From positions 1-11,285 of the forward strand of contig SFLN01000062.1 of the NCBI GenBank assembly GCA_004554555.1: a DNA stretch of 11,285 nucleotides, given 5' to 3'. A program made the translations under genes and the position numbers. The notes under the pieces were generated by a model that saw nothing but the letters and a program-made list of their open reading frames with translations, did no database searches and was not told the DNA's origin. Shown one piece after another: positions 1 through 5,816 of the stretch. How positions within the stretch are numbered: the first letter of the stretch is position 1; every line of letters begins with the position of its first letter. This DNA is from [Eubacterium] saphenum. GTDB taxonomy: Bacteria; Bacillota; Clostridia; Oscillospirales; Ruminococcaceae.

Positions 1-13
1 ACGAAAAACCGAA

Positions 14-20
14 AGGAGAA
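14..20 (+). promoter_or_regulatory. Ribosome binding site of the aminotransferase gene
   Basis: AAAGGAG lies about 6-8 bases before the ATG at 27. It fixes the start. The promoter would be to the left of the window. Confidence 0.85.
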
Positions 21-26
21 AATATT

Positions 27-1301
27 ATGCGCTATGACGAAATGAACAAAGAACAGCTCCTCGCCGAAAAACAAGCGGTTTCGGCTCTCTACGAGGATTA
101 CAAGAAAAAAGGTCTCAACCTCACTATGGCTCGCGGTATCCCCGCGCCCGAGCAGCTCGATTTGTCCATCAATATGCTCCTCCATTGCCTTGACGGTGAC
201 TATAAGTCAAGAAGCGGCGCGGACTGCCGTTCCTACGGTGTTCTCGACGGTATCCCCGAGGCAAAGGAGCTCTTTATGGAAATGCTCCACGTCGGTGCGG
301 ACGAGGTTATCGTCGGCGGCAACTCCTCGCTTCAGATGATGTACGACACCATCATCAGAGCCCTCCAGCTCGGCGTTCTCGGCAGCGATAAGCCGTGGGG
401 TAAAAACGACAAGGTTAAGTTCCTTTGCCCTGCGCCCGGCTACGACAGACACTTCGCAATGTGCGAGGCGCTCGGTATCGAGATGATTACCGTTCCCTAC
501 AAGGCGGACGGTCCCGATATGGATATGATTGAAAAGTATGTCTCGGGGGACGAGGAAATCAAGGGCGTTTGGTGCGTTCCGCAGTACTCAAACCCCACGG
601 GTATAACCTACTCGGACGAGGTTGTCCGCCGTTTCGCGAACCTCAAGCCCAAGGCTAAGGATTTCCGCATTTTCTGGGACAACGCTTACTGCGTTCACCA
701 CCTCTACGACAACGACCGCGACCATCTGCTCAACATCATCGATGAGTGCAAAAAAGCCGGCAACCCGAATATGGTTTTCGAGTTTGCTTCAACATCGAAG
801 ATTTCGTTCCCGGGCGGCGGTCTTGCGGTTATCTGCGCTTCCAAGGACAACATCGATTTCATCAAGAAGCAGATGGCGTTCCAGACTATCGGTTTCGACA
901 AGCTCAACCAGCTCCGTCACGCCAAGTATTTCAAGGATTTTGAGGGTATCGAAAAGCATATGCAGGCGCACGCCGCGATTATCAGACCGAAGTTCGAGGT
1001 TGTAAAATATATGCTCGAGAAGGAGCTTTTGCCGCGCGGTATCGGCGAGTGGACAAACCCCAAGGGCGGCTATTTCATCTCGTTCAACGCGCCCGAGGGC
1101 ACCGCGAAGAGAATTGTCGCGCTCGCAAAGGAAGCGGGCGTTGTTATGACGGGCGCGGGCGCAACCTACCCCTACGGAAACGACCCCCACGACAGCAACA
1201 TAAGAATAGCCCCGACCTTCCCGTCCGTGGACGATTTGAGAAAGGCTATGGAGCTGTTCTGCGTATGCGTAAGACTTGCGTATCTTGAGAAGAACGCTTA
1301 A
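27..1301 (+). CDS. aspT: Aspartate aminotransferase, AspT (class Ic) type, PLP-dependent
   Basis: Probably transfers the amino group between aspartate and 2-oxoglutarate in the cytosol, feeding amino-acid synthesis. The 424-residue protein shows a fold-type I aminotransferase pattern: GGNSS at 97-101 for phosphate binding, an aromatic in PGYDRH (Tyr139) that would stack on the cofactor, SNPTG at 188-192 (Asn189), WDNAY at 217-221 (Asp218 and Tyr221), the Schiff-base lysine in STSK (Lys258) followed by a glycine-rich FPGGG, and NIRIAP with the substrate carboxylate arginine Arg393. The MARGIPAPEQLDLS start and the spacing match the family typified by Corynebacterium glutamicum AspT rather than classical AspC. 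The ATG at 27 is preceded by AAAGGAG with an 8-base spacer. It is convergent with the next gene, and no terminator lies between them. The family call is confident. Aspartate specificity comes from family knowledge, and a related substrate such as alanine cannot be excluded. Confidence 0.9.
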   Translation: MRYDEMNKEQLLAEKQAVSALYEDYKKKGLNLTMARGIPAPEQLDLSINMLLHCLDGDYKSRSGADCRSYGVLDGIPEAKELFMEMLHVGADEVIVGGNSSLQMMYDTIIRALQLGVLGSDKPWGKNDKVKFLCPAPGYDRHFAMCEALGIEMITVPYKADGPDMDMIEKYVSGDEEIKGVWCVPQYSNPTGITYSDEVVRRFANLKPKAKDFRIFWDNAYCVHHLYDNDRDHLLNIIDECKKAGNPNMVFEFASTSKISFPGGGLAVICASKDNIDFIKKQMAFQTIGFDKLNQLRHAKYFKDFEGIEKHMQAHAAIIRPKFEVVKYMLEKELLPRGIGEWTNPKGGYFISFNAPEGTAKRIVALAKEAGVVMTGAGATYPYGNDPHDSNIRIAPTFPSVDDLRKAMELFCVCVRLAYLEKNA

Positions 1302-1990
1302 TCGGGGAAAAAGAAATTTTTGTCGTTTTCCTTTTCGATTTCTTTGGCTTTTTGATAATCCATGATGTCGCGGAAAGCGTCCTCTATCGAGGGCTTGTCG
1401 AAAGTCGGAATTTCCCTTTCGCGAAGCGCTTTGTCAAGACCTTGCGCCCGCAAATCATCAACGATTTGTGAAAGCTTGCCGAACGGCGTATCCTCAAACC
1501 GCTGCGAGGTTTTTGCACCGGGGAAAACGTACTTGAACTCGTATTCATCGCGCGTTGTCCGAACAAAAACCGTGTAGCCCTGCGGGAAAAAGTGCAGGAA
1601 TTTCAGCGGCTCATAGTCGATTACCACGACTTCTTTGTAGAAAATTATCGTCGCGCCGCGGTTCTTCCGAGATACCGTAAACTCGCGTCCCGTCGCGTGC
1701 CATTGGTATTTTTCACCGCTGCGCAGAACGCTTAAAATCGTGCCGCAGACCAAAAGCATTATCATAAGTAAAATGAAGAAAAAGTCCGCAGCTGTTTCGT
1801 TTCCGCGGAATATAAGCCGCGCAAGCTTTACAAGATATCCTGCGAAAAATCCAAATATAAAAGCCGTTATTACGACAGTTATGACGGTTTTTTTCTTGGA
1901 ACACGCAAGGTGAAGCTCCCCCGACCCCATAAAAACCTTTTCGGGGTGCGGTATGTCGGCGTTTTCGGGATTGGTGAAATCAATGTTCAT
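1298..1990 (-). CDS. Membrane protein with one TM-pair plus beta-domain module (cluster paralogue C)
   Basis: I cannot assign a function. The 230-residue protein has a polar start, two predicted membrane helices (about 35-58 and 68-89) and then a soluble beta-rich region (about 90-180) ending in a charged tail. Landmarks shared with its two upstream neighbours are VLRSGEKY at 88-95, FYKEVVVIDY at 117-126, FKYVFPG at 152-158 and DTPF at 167-170. The layout of a helix pair followed by one strand-rich domain recalls bacterial PH-like (bPH) and YcxB-like membrane proteins, but this is a resemblance of architecture only. The ATG at 1990 follows GGAG with a 6-base spacer, and the gene overlaps the preceding one by 11 bases, so translation is probably coupled. 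Its stop codon shares TTAA with the stop of the convergent aminotransferase gene. It is the last gene of a three-gene operon. Confidence 0.75.
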   Translation of the reverse strand: MNIDFTNPENADIPHPEKVFMGSGELHLACSKKKTVITVVITAFIFGFFAGYLVKLARLIFRGNETAADFFFILLMIMLLVCGTILSVLRSGEKYQWHATGREFTVSRKNRGATIIFYKEVVVIDYEPLKFLHFFPQGYTVFVRTTRDEYEFKYVFPGAKTSQRFEDTPFGKLSQIVDDLRAQGLDKALREREIPTFDKPSIEDAFRDIMDYQKAKEIEKENDKNFFFPD

Positions 1991-3071
1991 TTGTTTCTCC
2001 GTTCCTCTCGGCGAAAACCGCGAAAGGCGTTTCGCAGAGCAGTTTCATTTGGAATGGCTTTGGGTAAATATAGCGGAATTTCAGCGTTTTGTCTTTGGTT
2101 TTTATCACCGCAGCCGCGCCGAAAAGCCGCCGCTTGTACACAATATCTTGTACCTCGCTGAACTTGATTCGCGTGGTTTTTCCCTCGCCGTTTGCTTGGC
2201 GAAGAACAAATTCTTGGTTATCCGAGCGGTATCGGTAAGGCTCGCCTTTGAGGATTTGCCGAATACACGGGATAACGATAAAAAGTGCAAATACAACAAG
2301 CGCCACAATATATTGCGGTTGGAGATAAATTACTGTTGGCAGAATTATGCAAAACGCGCACACGGCGGTGATTATCGCAAGCTGCGCGGCGGTCTTTTTC
2401 TTGGACAGACCAAGCCGCACGCTTTGCTGTTCGGGCAGCTTTTTGCTCTCGGCGATTTGCTCGCGGATTACCTCGAACGGCAGCTTTTCGGCTGATATCC
2501 AATGACGGAAGCGCGGGAAAACGTATTTGTAGGTGAAAAAGCCGCTTTTGGTTTCAATCGTGACGTAATAGCCGTTGTCAAACCACAAAAACTTGTGCGG
2601 GCTGTAATCCACGCTCAGCACGTCCTTGTAGAAAAAGTGCGCGACCGCACCTTTTCCGTCCCTGCGTGAAAACGAAAATTCTCGGAGATTTGCGCTGTAT
2701 TTGTACTCGTTTCCGCTGCGCAGATACACCATAATCGGCGTCATAATGACGATGTATCCAAGCGTTATGAAAAGCACCGGATATGTCGCGGTAAGCAGCG
2801 ATGACGGCAGAAACGAGATGTAGGTTATCAGGAAAAAAACCTCCAGAAGCGTTGCCAGCGCGGCTAAAACTGCGCAGATTTTTTGGGAAATCCCCGATTT
2901 TGCGATGTAAAACGAGCCTTGCGCGATGATTTCTTTCTCGTTTATCGCGCGCTCTCGGTTGATTTTTTCAAGCTCGGTGAGCTGTTTTTCGCGCTCGCTT
3001 TCGGTTATCCTCGCGCTTTCGGCTGTATAGCCCTCGACTGTCGGGGAAACACGCGGTTTGTCGTTTGTCAT
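1980..3071 (-). CDS. Membrane protein with two tandem TM-pair plus beta-domain modules (cluster paralogue B)
   Basis: Function unknown. From the ATG at 3071 the product is 363 residues. A charged, helix-prone N-terminus (about 18-50) is followed by helices at about 63-88 and 95-116, beta-domain 1 (about 118-205), a second helix pair at about 229-250 and 254-275, and beta-domain 2 (about 275-355). The two halves align: LRSGNEY against LKGEPYRY, FYKDVLSVDY (147-156) against IKFSEVQDIVY (302-312), YKYVFPR (181-187) against FRYIYPK (332-338), and KLPF (196-199) against ETPF (347-350). It therefore arose by internal duplication or gene fusion of the module carried singly by both neighbours. A GTG at 3077 overlaps the previous stop as GTGA, but AGGAA directly touches that GTG, whereas it sits about 7 bases before the ATG, so I prefer the ATG. 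The protein is probably an inner-membrane partner of the adjacent paralogues. Confidence 0.75.
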   Translation of the reverse strand: MTNDKPRVSPTVEGYTAESARITESEREKQLTELEKINRERAINEKEIIAQGSFYIAKSGISQKICAVLAALATLLEVFFLITYISFLPSSLLTATYPVLFITLGYIVIMTPIMVYLRSGNEYKYSANLREFSFSRRDGKGAVAHFFYKDVLSVDYSPHKFLWFDNGYYVTIETKSGFFTYKYVFPRFRHWISAEKLPFEVIREQIAESKKLPEQQSVRLGLSKKKTAAQLAIITAVCAFCIILPTVIYLQPQYIVALVVFALFIVIPCIRQILKGEPYRYRSDNQEFVLRQANGEGKTTRIKFSEVQDIVYKRRLFGAAAVIKTKDKTLKFRYIYPKPFQMKLLCETPFAVFAERNGETNEH

Positions 3072-3073
3072 GG

Positions 3074-3886
3074 TCACTTCCTCGCGGATACCTCGGGCAT
3101 TTCGGTATCGTCAGCGGGTTTGTCGGGATTTTCGGGCTGCGCGTTGTTCACCGAAGCCTTTTTCGGTGCGACAGCAGACATCTCCGAGCCTTGCGCAAAA
3201 AGCGCTTCAACGCGGTCTTCGGTTGTCTTTTTCTTCGCGCGCGCTTTTTCAATATCTTCACGGCTGAGCGCACGGTTCGACTTGCTCTTGATTTCGGCAA
3301 GCTTCGCCTCTTCATCGGAACGGCGGTTTTCGATAATCTGCATTCGCTCTTTTATAATGTAGAACGGCGTGGTTTTTTCCGACTGGAACTGCCCCTCAAA
3401 CGTTACCGCGTAATGCTCGACGCGGTTTCCGAAATAAATGTCAACGTCATAGCCGTGGATTTTCCCTAAAATGCTTCTCGGCGTGAAGTTAACCGCGGTT
3501 ACATCGTTATATTTGATTGTGTGCATATCGCCGCCGATGTTCGCGGTGAAAAGCTCTTCGGCTGCCGAATATGTACACTCAAAGCCGCGCTTGGTGTACG
3601 ATGTCCCGAGCTTGAATATCACAAAGCTCGCCGCCGCTGCACCGAGAAATATCACGGCTCCCGTCATCGCGTAGAAAAGCGGGTTCGTGTCGGGCGGCGA
3701 GGACGCTATCATACTTCTCAGGAATATCGTCCCTCCGGCAAGTCCTCCCAGCGTTCCCGCGATAAGTATTATTGTGAAAATAAGTATAAACGCTTTTTCG
3801 GATTTGTAGGGCGCACGGAATTTTCCGCTTTCCGAAAAGCCAAAGCGCCCTTTGTCTTCGACATTGGTGTAATTTTGTTCAAGCAT
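3074..3886 (-). CDS. Membrane protein with TM-pair plus beta-domain module and charged tail (cluster paralogue A)
   Basis: First gene of the operon, function unknown, 270 residues. Two membrane helices are visible (about 31-57 and 71-93), followed by the shared soluble domain: FKLGTSY at 91-97, IKYNDVTAVNF at 124-134 and TTPF at 172-175. It is the most diverged of the four module copies, and the FxYxFP motif of the others is replaced around 156-163. After the domain comes a long charged, probably helical region (about 177-232), rich in Lys, Glu and Arg, and then a low-complexity tail rich in Pro, Asp, Glu and Lys. The ATG at 3886 is preceded by AAGGAG with a spacer of about 8 bases, and a perfect sigma-A promoter lies just upstream. 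The tail could mediate protein contacts on the cytosolic face. That is inference from composition only. Confidence 0.75.
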   Translation of the reverse strand: MLEQNYTNVEDKGRFGFSESGKFRAPYKSEKAFILIFTIILIAGTLGGLAGGTIFLRSMIASSPPDTNPLFYAMTGAVIFLGAAAASFVIFKLGTSYTKRGFECTYSAAEELFTANIGGDMHTIKYNDVTAVNFTPRSILGKIHGYDVDIYFGNRVEHYAVTFEGQFQSEKTTPFYIIKERMQIIENRRSDEEAKLAEIKSKSNRALSREDIEKARAKKKTTEDRVEALFAQGSEMSAVAPKKASVNNAQPENPDKPADDTEMPEVSARK

Positions 3887-3927
3887 TGCTAAGCTCCTTC
3901 CTGAAAATTTGGTTTGAATTTGATTAT

Positions 3928-3956
3928 ATTATAACAAATTCTCGGGCGAGTGTCAA
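3928..3956 (-). promoter_or_regulatory. Perfect consensus sigma-A promoter for the membrane-module operon
   Basis: On the minus strand TTGACA (3956-3951) and TATAAT (3933-3928) are separated by exactly 17 bases, with no mismatch to consensus. Transcription should start near 3921, giving a leader of about 35 bases that carries the AAGGAG site of the first gene. The spacer holds a short inverted repeat, CTCG-CC-CGAG (3950-3941), which could be an operator or chance. Confidence 0.85.
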
Positions 3957-3975
3957 TAAACATTATGTAAAATTT

Positions 3976-3985
3976 AAGGCGGTGA
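3976..3985 (+). promoter_or_regulatory. Extended ribosome binding site that sets the antiporter start
   Basis: AAGGCGGTGA differs from the full anti-Shine-Dalgarno match AAGGAGGTGA at one base and ends 5 bases before GTG at 3991. It argues against the ATG at 3886, which has no such site. Confidence 0.75.
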
Positions 3986-3990
3986 TTTTT

Positions 3991-5232
3991 GTGGAAGCGT
4001 ATGAATGCTTTCGCGATTTGGCGATTATTTTGATTGCGGCAAAGCTCTTGGGACTGCTTGCCAAAAAGCTCAAGGCCCCGCAGGTTGTCGGGCAGATTTT
4101 AGCGGGACTTCTTATCGGTCCGTCGCTTTTGGGCTGGGTTCAGCAATCCGATTTTATCGTTATGCTTGCTGAAATCGGCGTGGTTTTGCTGATGTTCTCG
4201 GCGGGTCTTGAAACGAATTTGAAAGAGCTTGTCAAAACGGGACCCGTGGCTCTCACAATAGCCTGCGCGGGCGTTTTTGTGCCGCTGGTTTTGGGCTGGC
4301 TTTTGTACAGCCTGTTCTTCGGCTTCGCGCCTATCGGCTCGGACGAGTTTTTCCGCGGGCTGTTCATCGGTACAATTATGACCGCAACCTCCGTCAGCAT
4401 CACGGTTCAGACGCTTCGTGAGCTCGGTCACCTCAAAGGAAAAGTCGGCACGATTATCGTATCCTCGGCAATCATCGATGATGTTATCGGTATCATCGTC
4501 CTCACGTTCGTCATCGGTTTCCGCTCCTCCGACGCAAAACCGGTTGACGTGGTTATCAAGACGCTGCTGTTTATCGTATTCAGCGTTGTTGTGGGATTTT
4601 TGGTTTACCTGCTGTTCAAATTCCTCGACAAGCTCGCTCCTCATCACCGCAGAATTCCCATTTTCGGACTTGCGCTTTGCTTCGCGATGGCGTTCTGCGC
4701 GGAGAAACTCTTCGGCATTGCCGATATCACGGGTGCTTATGTCGCGGGAATTATCCTGTGCAACCTGCGCGACGCGGAGTACATCGCGGGCAAGATGGAC
4801 ATCTCGAGCTATATGCTTTTCGGGCCTGTCTTTTTCGCCTCAATCGGTCTCAAAACCAACTTTGACGGCTTTTCTCTCCAGCTTTTGTGGTTCTCGCTTG
4901 CATTTGTCGTTGTGGCACTGGCGGCGAAGGTCATCGGCTGCGGACTGATGGCGAAAGCGTGGCGGCTGAGCAACAGGGACGCGCTCAAGGTCGGCGTCGG
5001 TATGATGACGCGCGGCGAGGTTGCCCTTATCGTCTCGCAAAAGGGACTTTCCGTCGGTATGGTTTCGCCCGAATATTTCACCTCAGTCATTTTGCTGATT
5101 TTGTGCAGCTCCATCGTTTCTCCGATTATTTTGAAGCTCCTCTACCGCGGCGAGAAAAAGCCCGATAATTCTCACCACAGCGGTGAAAATCCCGACCTTG
5201 ACGAAACAGAAATTGTCTACTCGGATTACTGA
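3991..5232 (+). CDS. Monovalent cation:proton antiporter, CPA2 family
   Basis: An integral membrane antiporter that exchanges Na+ or K+ for H+, so probably serving pH or ion homeostasis. From the GTG at 3991 it has 413 residues, nearly all transmembrane, covering one Na+/H+ exchanger domain. Visible CPA2 features are GQILAGLLIGPS near 34-45, ATSVSITVQTL at 132-142 (the unwound crossover helix region), SAIIDDVIGII at 159-169 with the paired aspartates Asp163-Asp164 typical of electrogenic exchangers such as NapA, GAYVAGIIL at 248-256, FFASIGL at 281-287, a helix lysine (Lys313), and TRGEVALIV at 340-348. The C-terminus is a short polar tail of about 28 residues with no TrkA-N nucleotide-binding domain, unlike KefB and KefC. 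The reading frame is open back to an ATG at 3886, but those 35 codons cross the opposing promoter and look untranslated. The gene is monocistronic, with a terminator just downstream. I see no clear forward promoter. Confidence 0.9.
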   Translation: MEAYECFRDLAIILIAAKLLGLLAKKLKAPQVVGQILAGLLIGPSLLGWVQQSDFIVMLAEIGVVLLMFSAGLETNLKELVKTGPVALTIACAGVFVPLVLGWLLYSLFFGFAPIGSDEFFRGLFIGTIMTATSVSITVQTLRELGHLKGKVGTIIVSSAIIDDVIGIIVLTFVIGFRSSDAKPVDVVIKTLLFIVFSVVVGFLVYLLFKFLDKLAPHHRRIPIFGLALCFAMAFCAEKLFGIADITGAYVAGIILCNLRDAEYIAGKMDISSYMLFGPVFFASIGLKTNFDGFSLQLLWFSLAFVVVALAAKVIGCGLMAKAWRLSNRDALKVGVGMMTRGEVALIVSQKGLSVGMVSPEYFTSVILLILCSSIVSPIILKLLYRGEKKPDNSHHSGENPDLDETEIVYSDY

Positions 5233-5244
5233 TAAATACAAATT

Positions 5245-5274
5245 CCGCCGTACTGCTAAGCACGGCGGTTTGTT
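5245..5274 (+). terminator. Intrinsic terminator of the antiporter gene
   Basis: A 7-bp G+C-rich stem, CCGCCGT (5245-5251) with ACGGCGG (5262-5268), is followed by TTTGTTT. It starts 12 bases after the antiporter stop. Confidence 0.85.
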
Positions 5275-5388
5275 TATTGGACGGAATTTGCGCGCAGCTG
5301 ACGTTCCGGTGCGCTCAGCGGCGTGTCTTCACCCGCCTTTGAGCTGAGTTTTACTTTTTAGCATAGTTTGCGGTCTGCGCGCTTCCTG
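5275..5388. other. Gene-free stretch between the terminator and the hairpin chain
   Basis: I see no gene, ribosome binding site or strong promoter here. The only structure is an imperfect hairpin with GCTGA (5297-5301) against TCAGC (5315-5319), extended by CGC and GCG across one mismatch. Short open frames crossing this stretch and the chain have no family-like content. Confidence 0.5.
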
Positions 5389-5421
5389 GCGATTTTTCGG
5401 GCATCGAACCCGAAAAATCGC
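5389..5421. repeat. Hairpin 1 (13-bp perfect stem)
   Basis: GCGATTTTTCGGG (5389-5401) pairs with CCCGAAAAATCGC (5409-5421) around a 7-base loop. It is the first stem of tandem unit A. Confidence 0.9.
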
Positions 5422-5455
5422 GCGTTTTTGAAAAACTTCGTTTCTCAAAAACGCG
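5421..5455. repeat. Hairpin 2 (11 + 4 bp stem)
   Basis: CGCGTTTTTGA (5421-5431) pairs with TCAAAAACGCG (5445-5455). After one mismatch, AAAC (5433-5436) pairs with GTTT (5440-5443) around a TTC loop. It is the second stem of unit A and shares base 5421 with hairpin 1. Confidence 0.9.
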
Positions 5456-5507
5456 GTTAGCCTCCGGATTTTACCTTGGAACACACCTTCATTTATACGC
5501 GCTCTCG

Positions 5508-5540
5508 GCGATTTCGGCGGCGTCGAGCCGCCGAAATCGC
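5508..5540. repeat. Hairpin 3 (14-bp perfect stem)
   Basis: GCGATTTCGGCGGC (5508-5521) pairs with GCCGCCGAAATCGC (5527-5540) around GTCGA. It is the first stem of unit B, corresponding to hairpin 1 with a changed but still paired stem. Confidence 0.9.
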
Positions 5541-5541
5541 T

Positions 5542-5574
5542 GCATTTTTGTCGGCTGAAAGCCTCCAAAAATGC
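5542..5574. repeat. Hairpin 4 (9 + 4 bp stem)
   Basis: GCATTTTTG (5542-5550) pairs with CAAAAATGC (5566-5574). Inside it, GGCT (5553-5556) pairs with AGCC (5560-5563) around GAA. It corresponds to hairpin 2 of unit A. Confidence 0.9.
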
Positions 5575-5606
5575 TTGGGGAACACCCCTCGGGGTTTTCC
5601 CCAAGC
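5573..5606. repeat. Hairpin 5 (10 + 5 bp stem)
   Basis: GCTTGGGGAA (5573-5582) pairs with TTCCCCAAGC (5597-5606). After one mismatch, ACCCC (5584-5588) pairs with GGGGT (5591-5595). It shares two bases with hairpin 4, so in RNA the outer ends of the two stems cannot both be fully formed. Confidence 0.88.
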
Positions 5607-5614
5607 CCCTTTCC

Positions 5615-5646
5615 TCTGGGGGAAAAACTCTTGTTTTTCCCCCAGA
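5615..5646. repeat. Hairpin 6 (14-bp perfect stem)
   Basis: TCTGGGGGAAAAAC (5615-5628) pairs with GTTTTTCCCCCAGA (5633-5646) around a TCTT loop. The mixed G-run and A-run arm resembles a terminator stem fused to its own U tract. On the plus strand the T-run lies inside the stem. Confidence 0.9.
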
Positions 5647-5652
5647 CCCTCT

Positions 5653-5708
5653 TTAGCGCTTGCTAACGCGTTTGCGCGGCTTCGCCGCGAGTGCGGCGCT
5701 TCGCGCCG
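5653..5708. repeat. Hairpins 7-9 (short stems, TTC loops, repeated GAGTGC linker)
   Basis: Three small stems follow each other. TTAGC pairs with GCTAA (5653-5666, loop GCTT). CGCGGC pairs with GCCGCG (5675-5689, loop TTC). CGGCGC pairs with GCGCCG (5694-5708, loop TTC). GAGTGC recurs at about 5689-5694 and, as GAGTGC again, just after 5708, giving a stem-linker-stem-linker pattern. Confidence 0.8.
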
Positions 5709-5722
5709 AGTGCCTCCGGCGG

Positions 5723-5756
5723 CTTGAAACCTTTTTCTGAAGAAAAAGGTTTCAAG
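5723..5756. repeat. Hairpin 10 (16-bp perfect stem)
   Basis: CTTGAAACCTTTTTCT (5723-5738) pairs with AGAAAAAGGTTTCAAG (5741-5756) with only two bases (GA) at the apex, so in RNA it would open to a 15-bp stem with a TGAA loop. It is the hairpin nearest the stop of the minus-strand cyclic-di-GMP gene, about 60 bases beyond it. Confidence 0.9.
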
Positions 5757-5816
5757 ACTTCCAAAAAGACTTTAAGCGCTTCGCGGCTCATGGGGCGCAT
5801 AATGCGAAAACTCTTT

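Larger units (their letters stand above)
5389..5756. repeat. Chain of about ten adjacent hairpins between convergent genes
   Basis: About 370 bases are nearly filled by back-to-back inverted repeats: 5389-5421, 5421-5455, 5508-5540, 5542-5574, 5573-5606, 5615-5646, 5653-5666, 5675-5689, 5694-5708 and 5723-5756. Stems run from 5 to 16 bp and most are perfect. Some neighbours share one or two bases at their junction. None has the following T-run of an ordinary intrinsic terminator. The position, downstream of both a plus-strand and a minus-strand gene, suits a bidirectional transcript-end or RNA-stabilising element. A dispersed palindromic repeat family or a structured noncoding RNA is equally possible. 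I do not recognise it as a named family. The structure is plain to see, but the role is unknown. Confidence 0.85.

Noticed and set aside
1953..2495. A 180-codon plus-strand open frame opposite the membrane cluster
   Set aside because: It is opposite paralogues B and C, which have coupled starts, ribosome binding sites and mutual homology. The plus-strand product has no recognisable features.
3900..3975. A forward promoter for the antiporter
   Set aside because: TTGAAT at 3914 and several AT-rich hexamers are present, but no -35/-10 pair with sensible spacing is convincing.
4099..4647. A 182-codon minus-strand open frame
   Set aside because: It is antisense to the conserved core of the antiporter. 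Its residue bias (Asp, His, Arg, Glu, Asn) is what hydrophobic codons give when read in reverse.
5329..5727. Short open frames on both strands across the hairpin chain
   Set aside because: Their peptides simply translate the palindromes and have no ribosome binding sites.
5389..5756. CRISPR array or integron attC interpretation of the repeats
   Set aside because: There are no equal-length direct repeats with unique spacers, no cas genes or integrase, and the stems differ in sequence from one to the next.
5757..5816. A canonical intrinsic terminator just after the cyclic-di-GMP gene
   Set aside because: Only a small CGCAT/ATGCG palindrome (5796-5806) is present, without a U-run on the minus strand. 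Termination, if local, probably relies on the hairpin chain further on.
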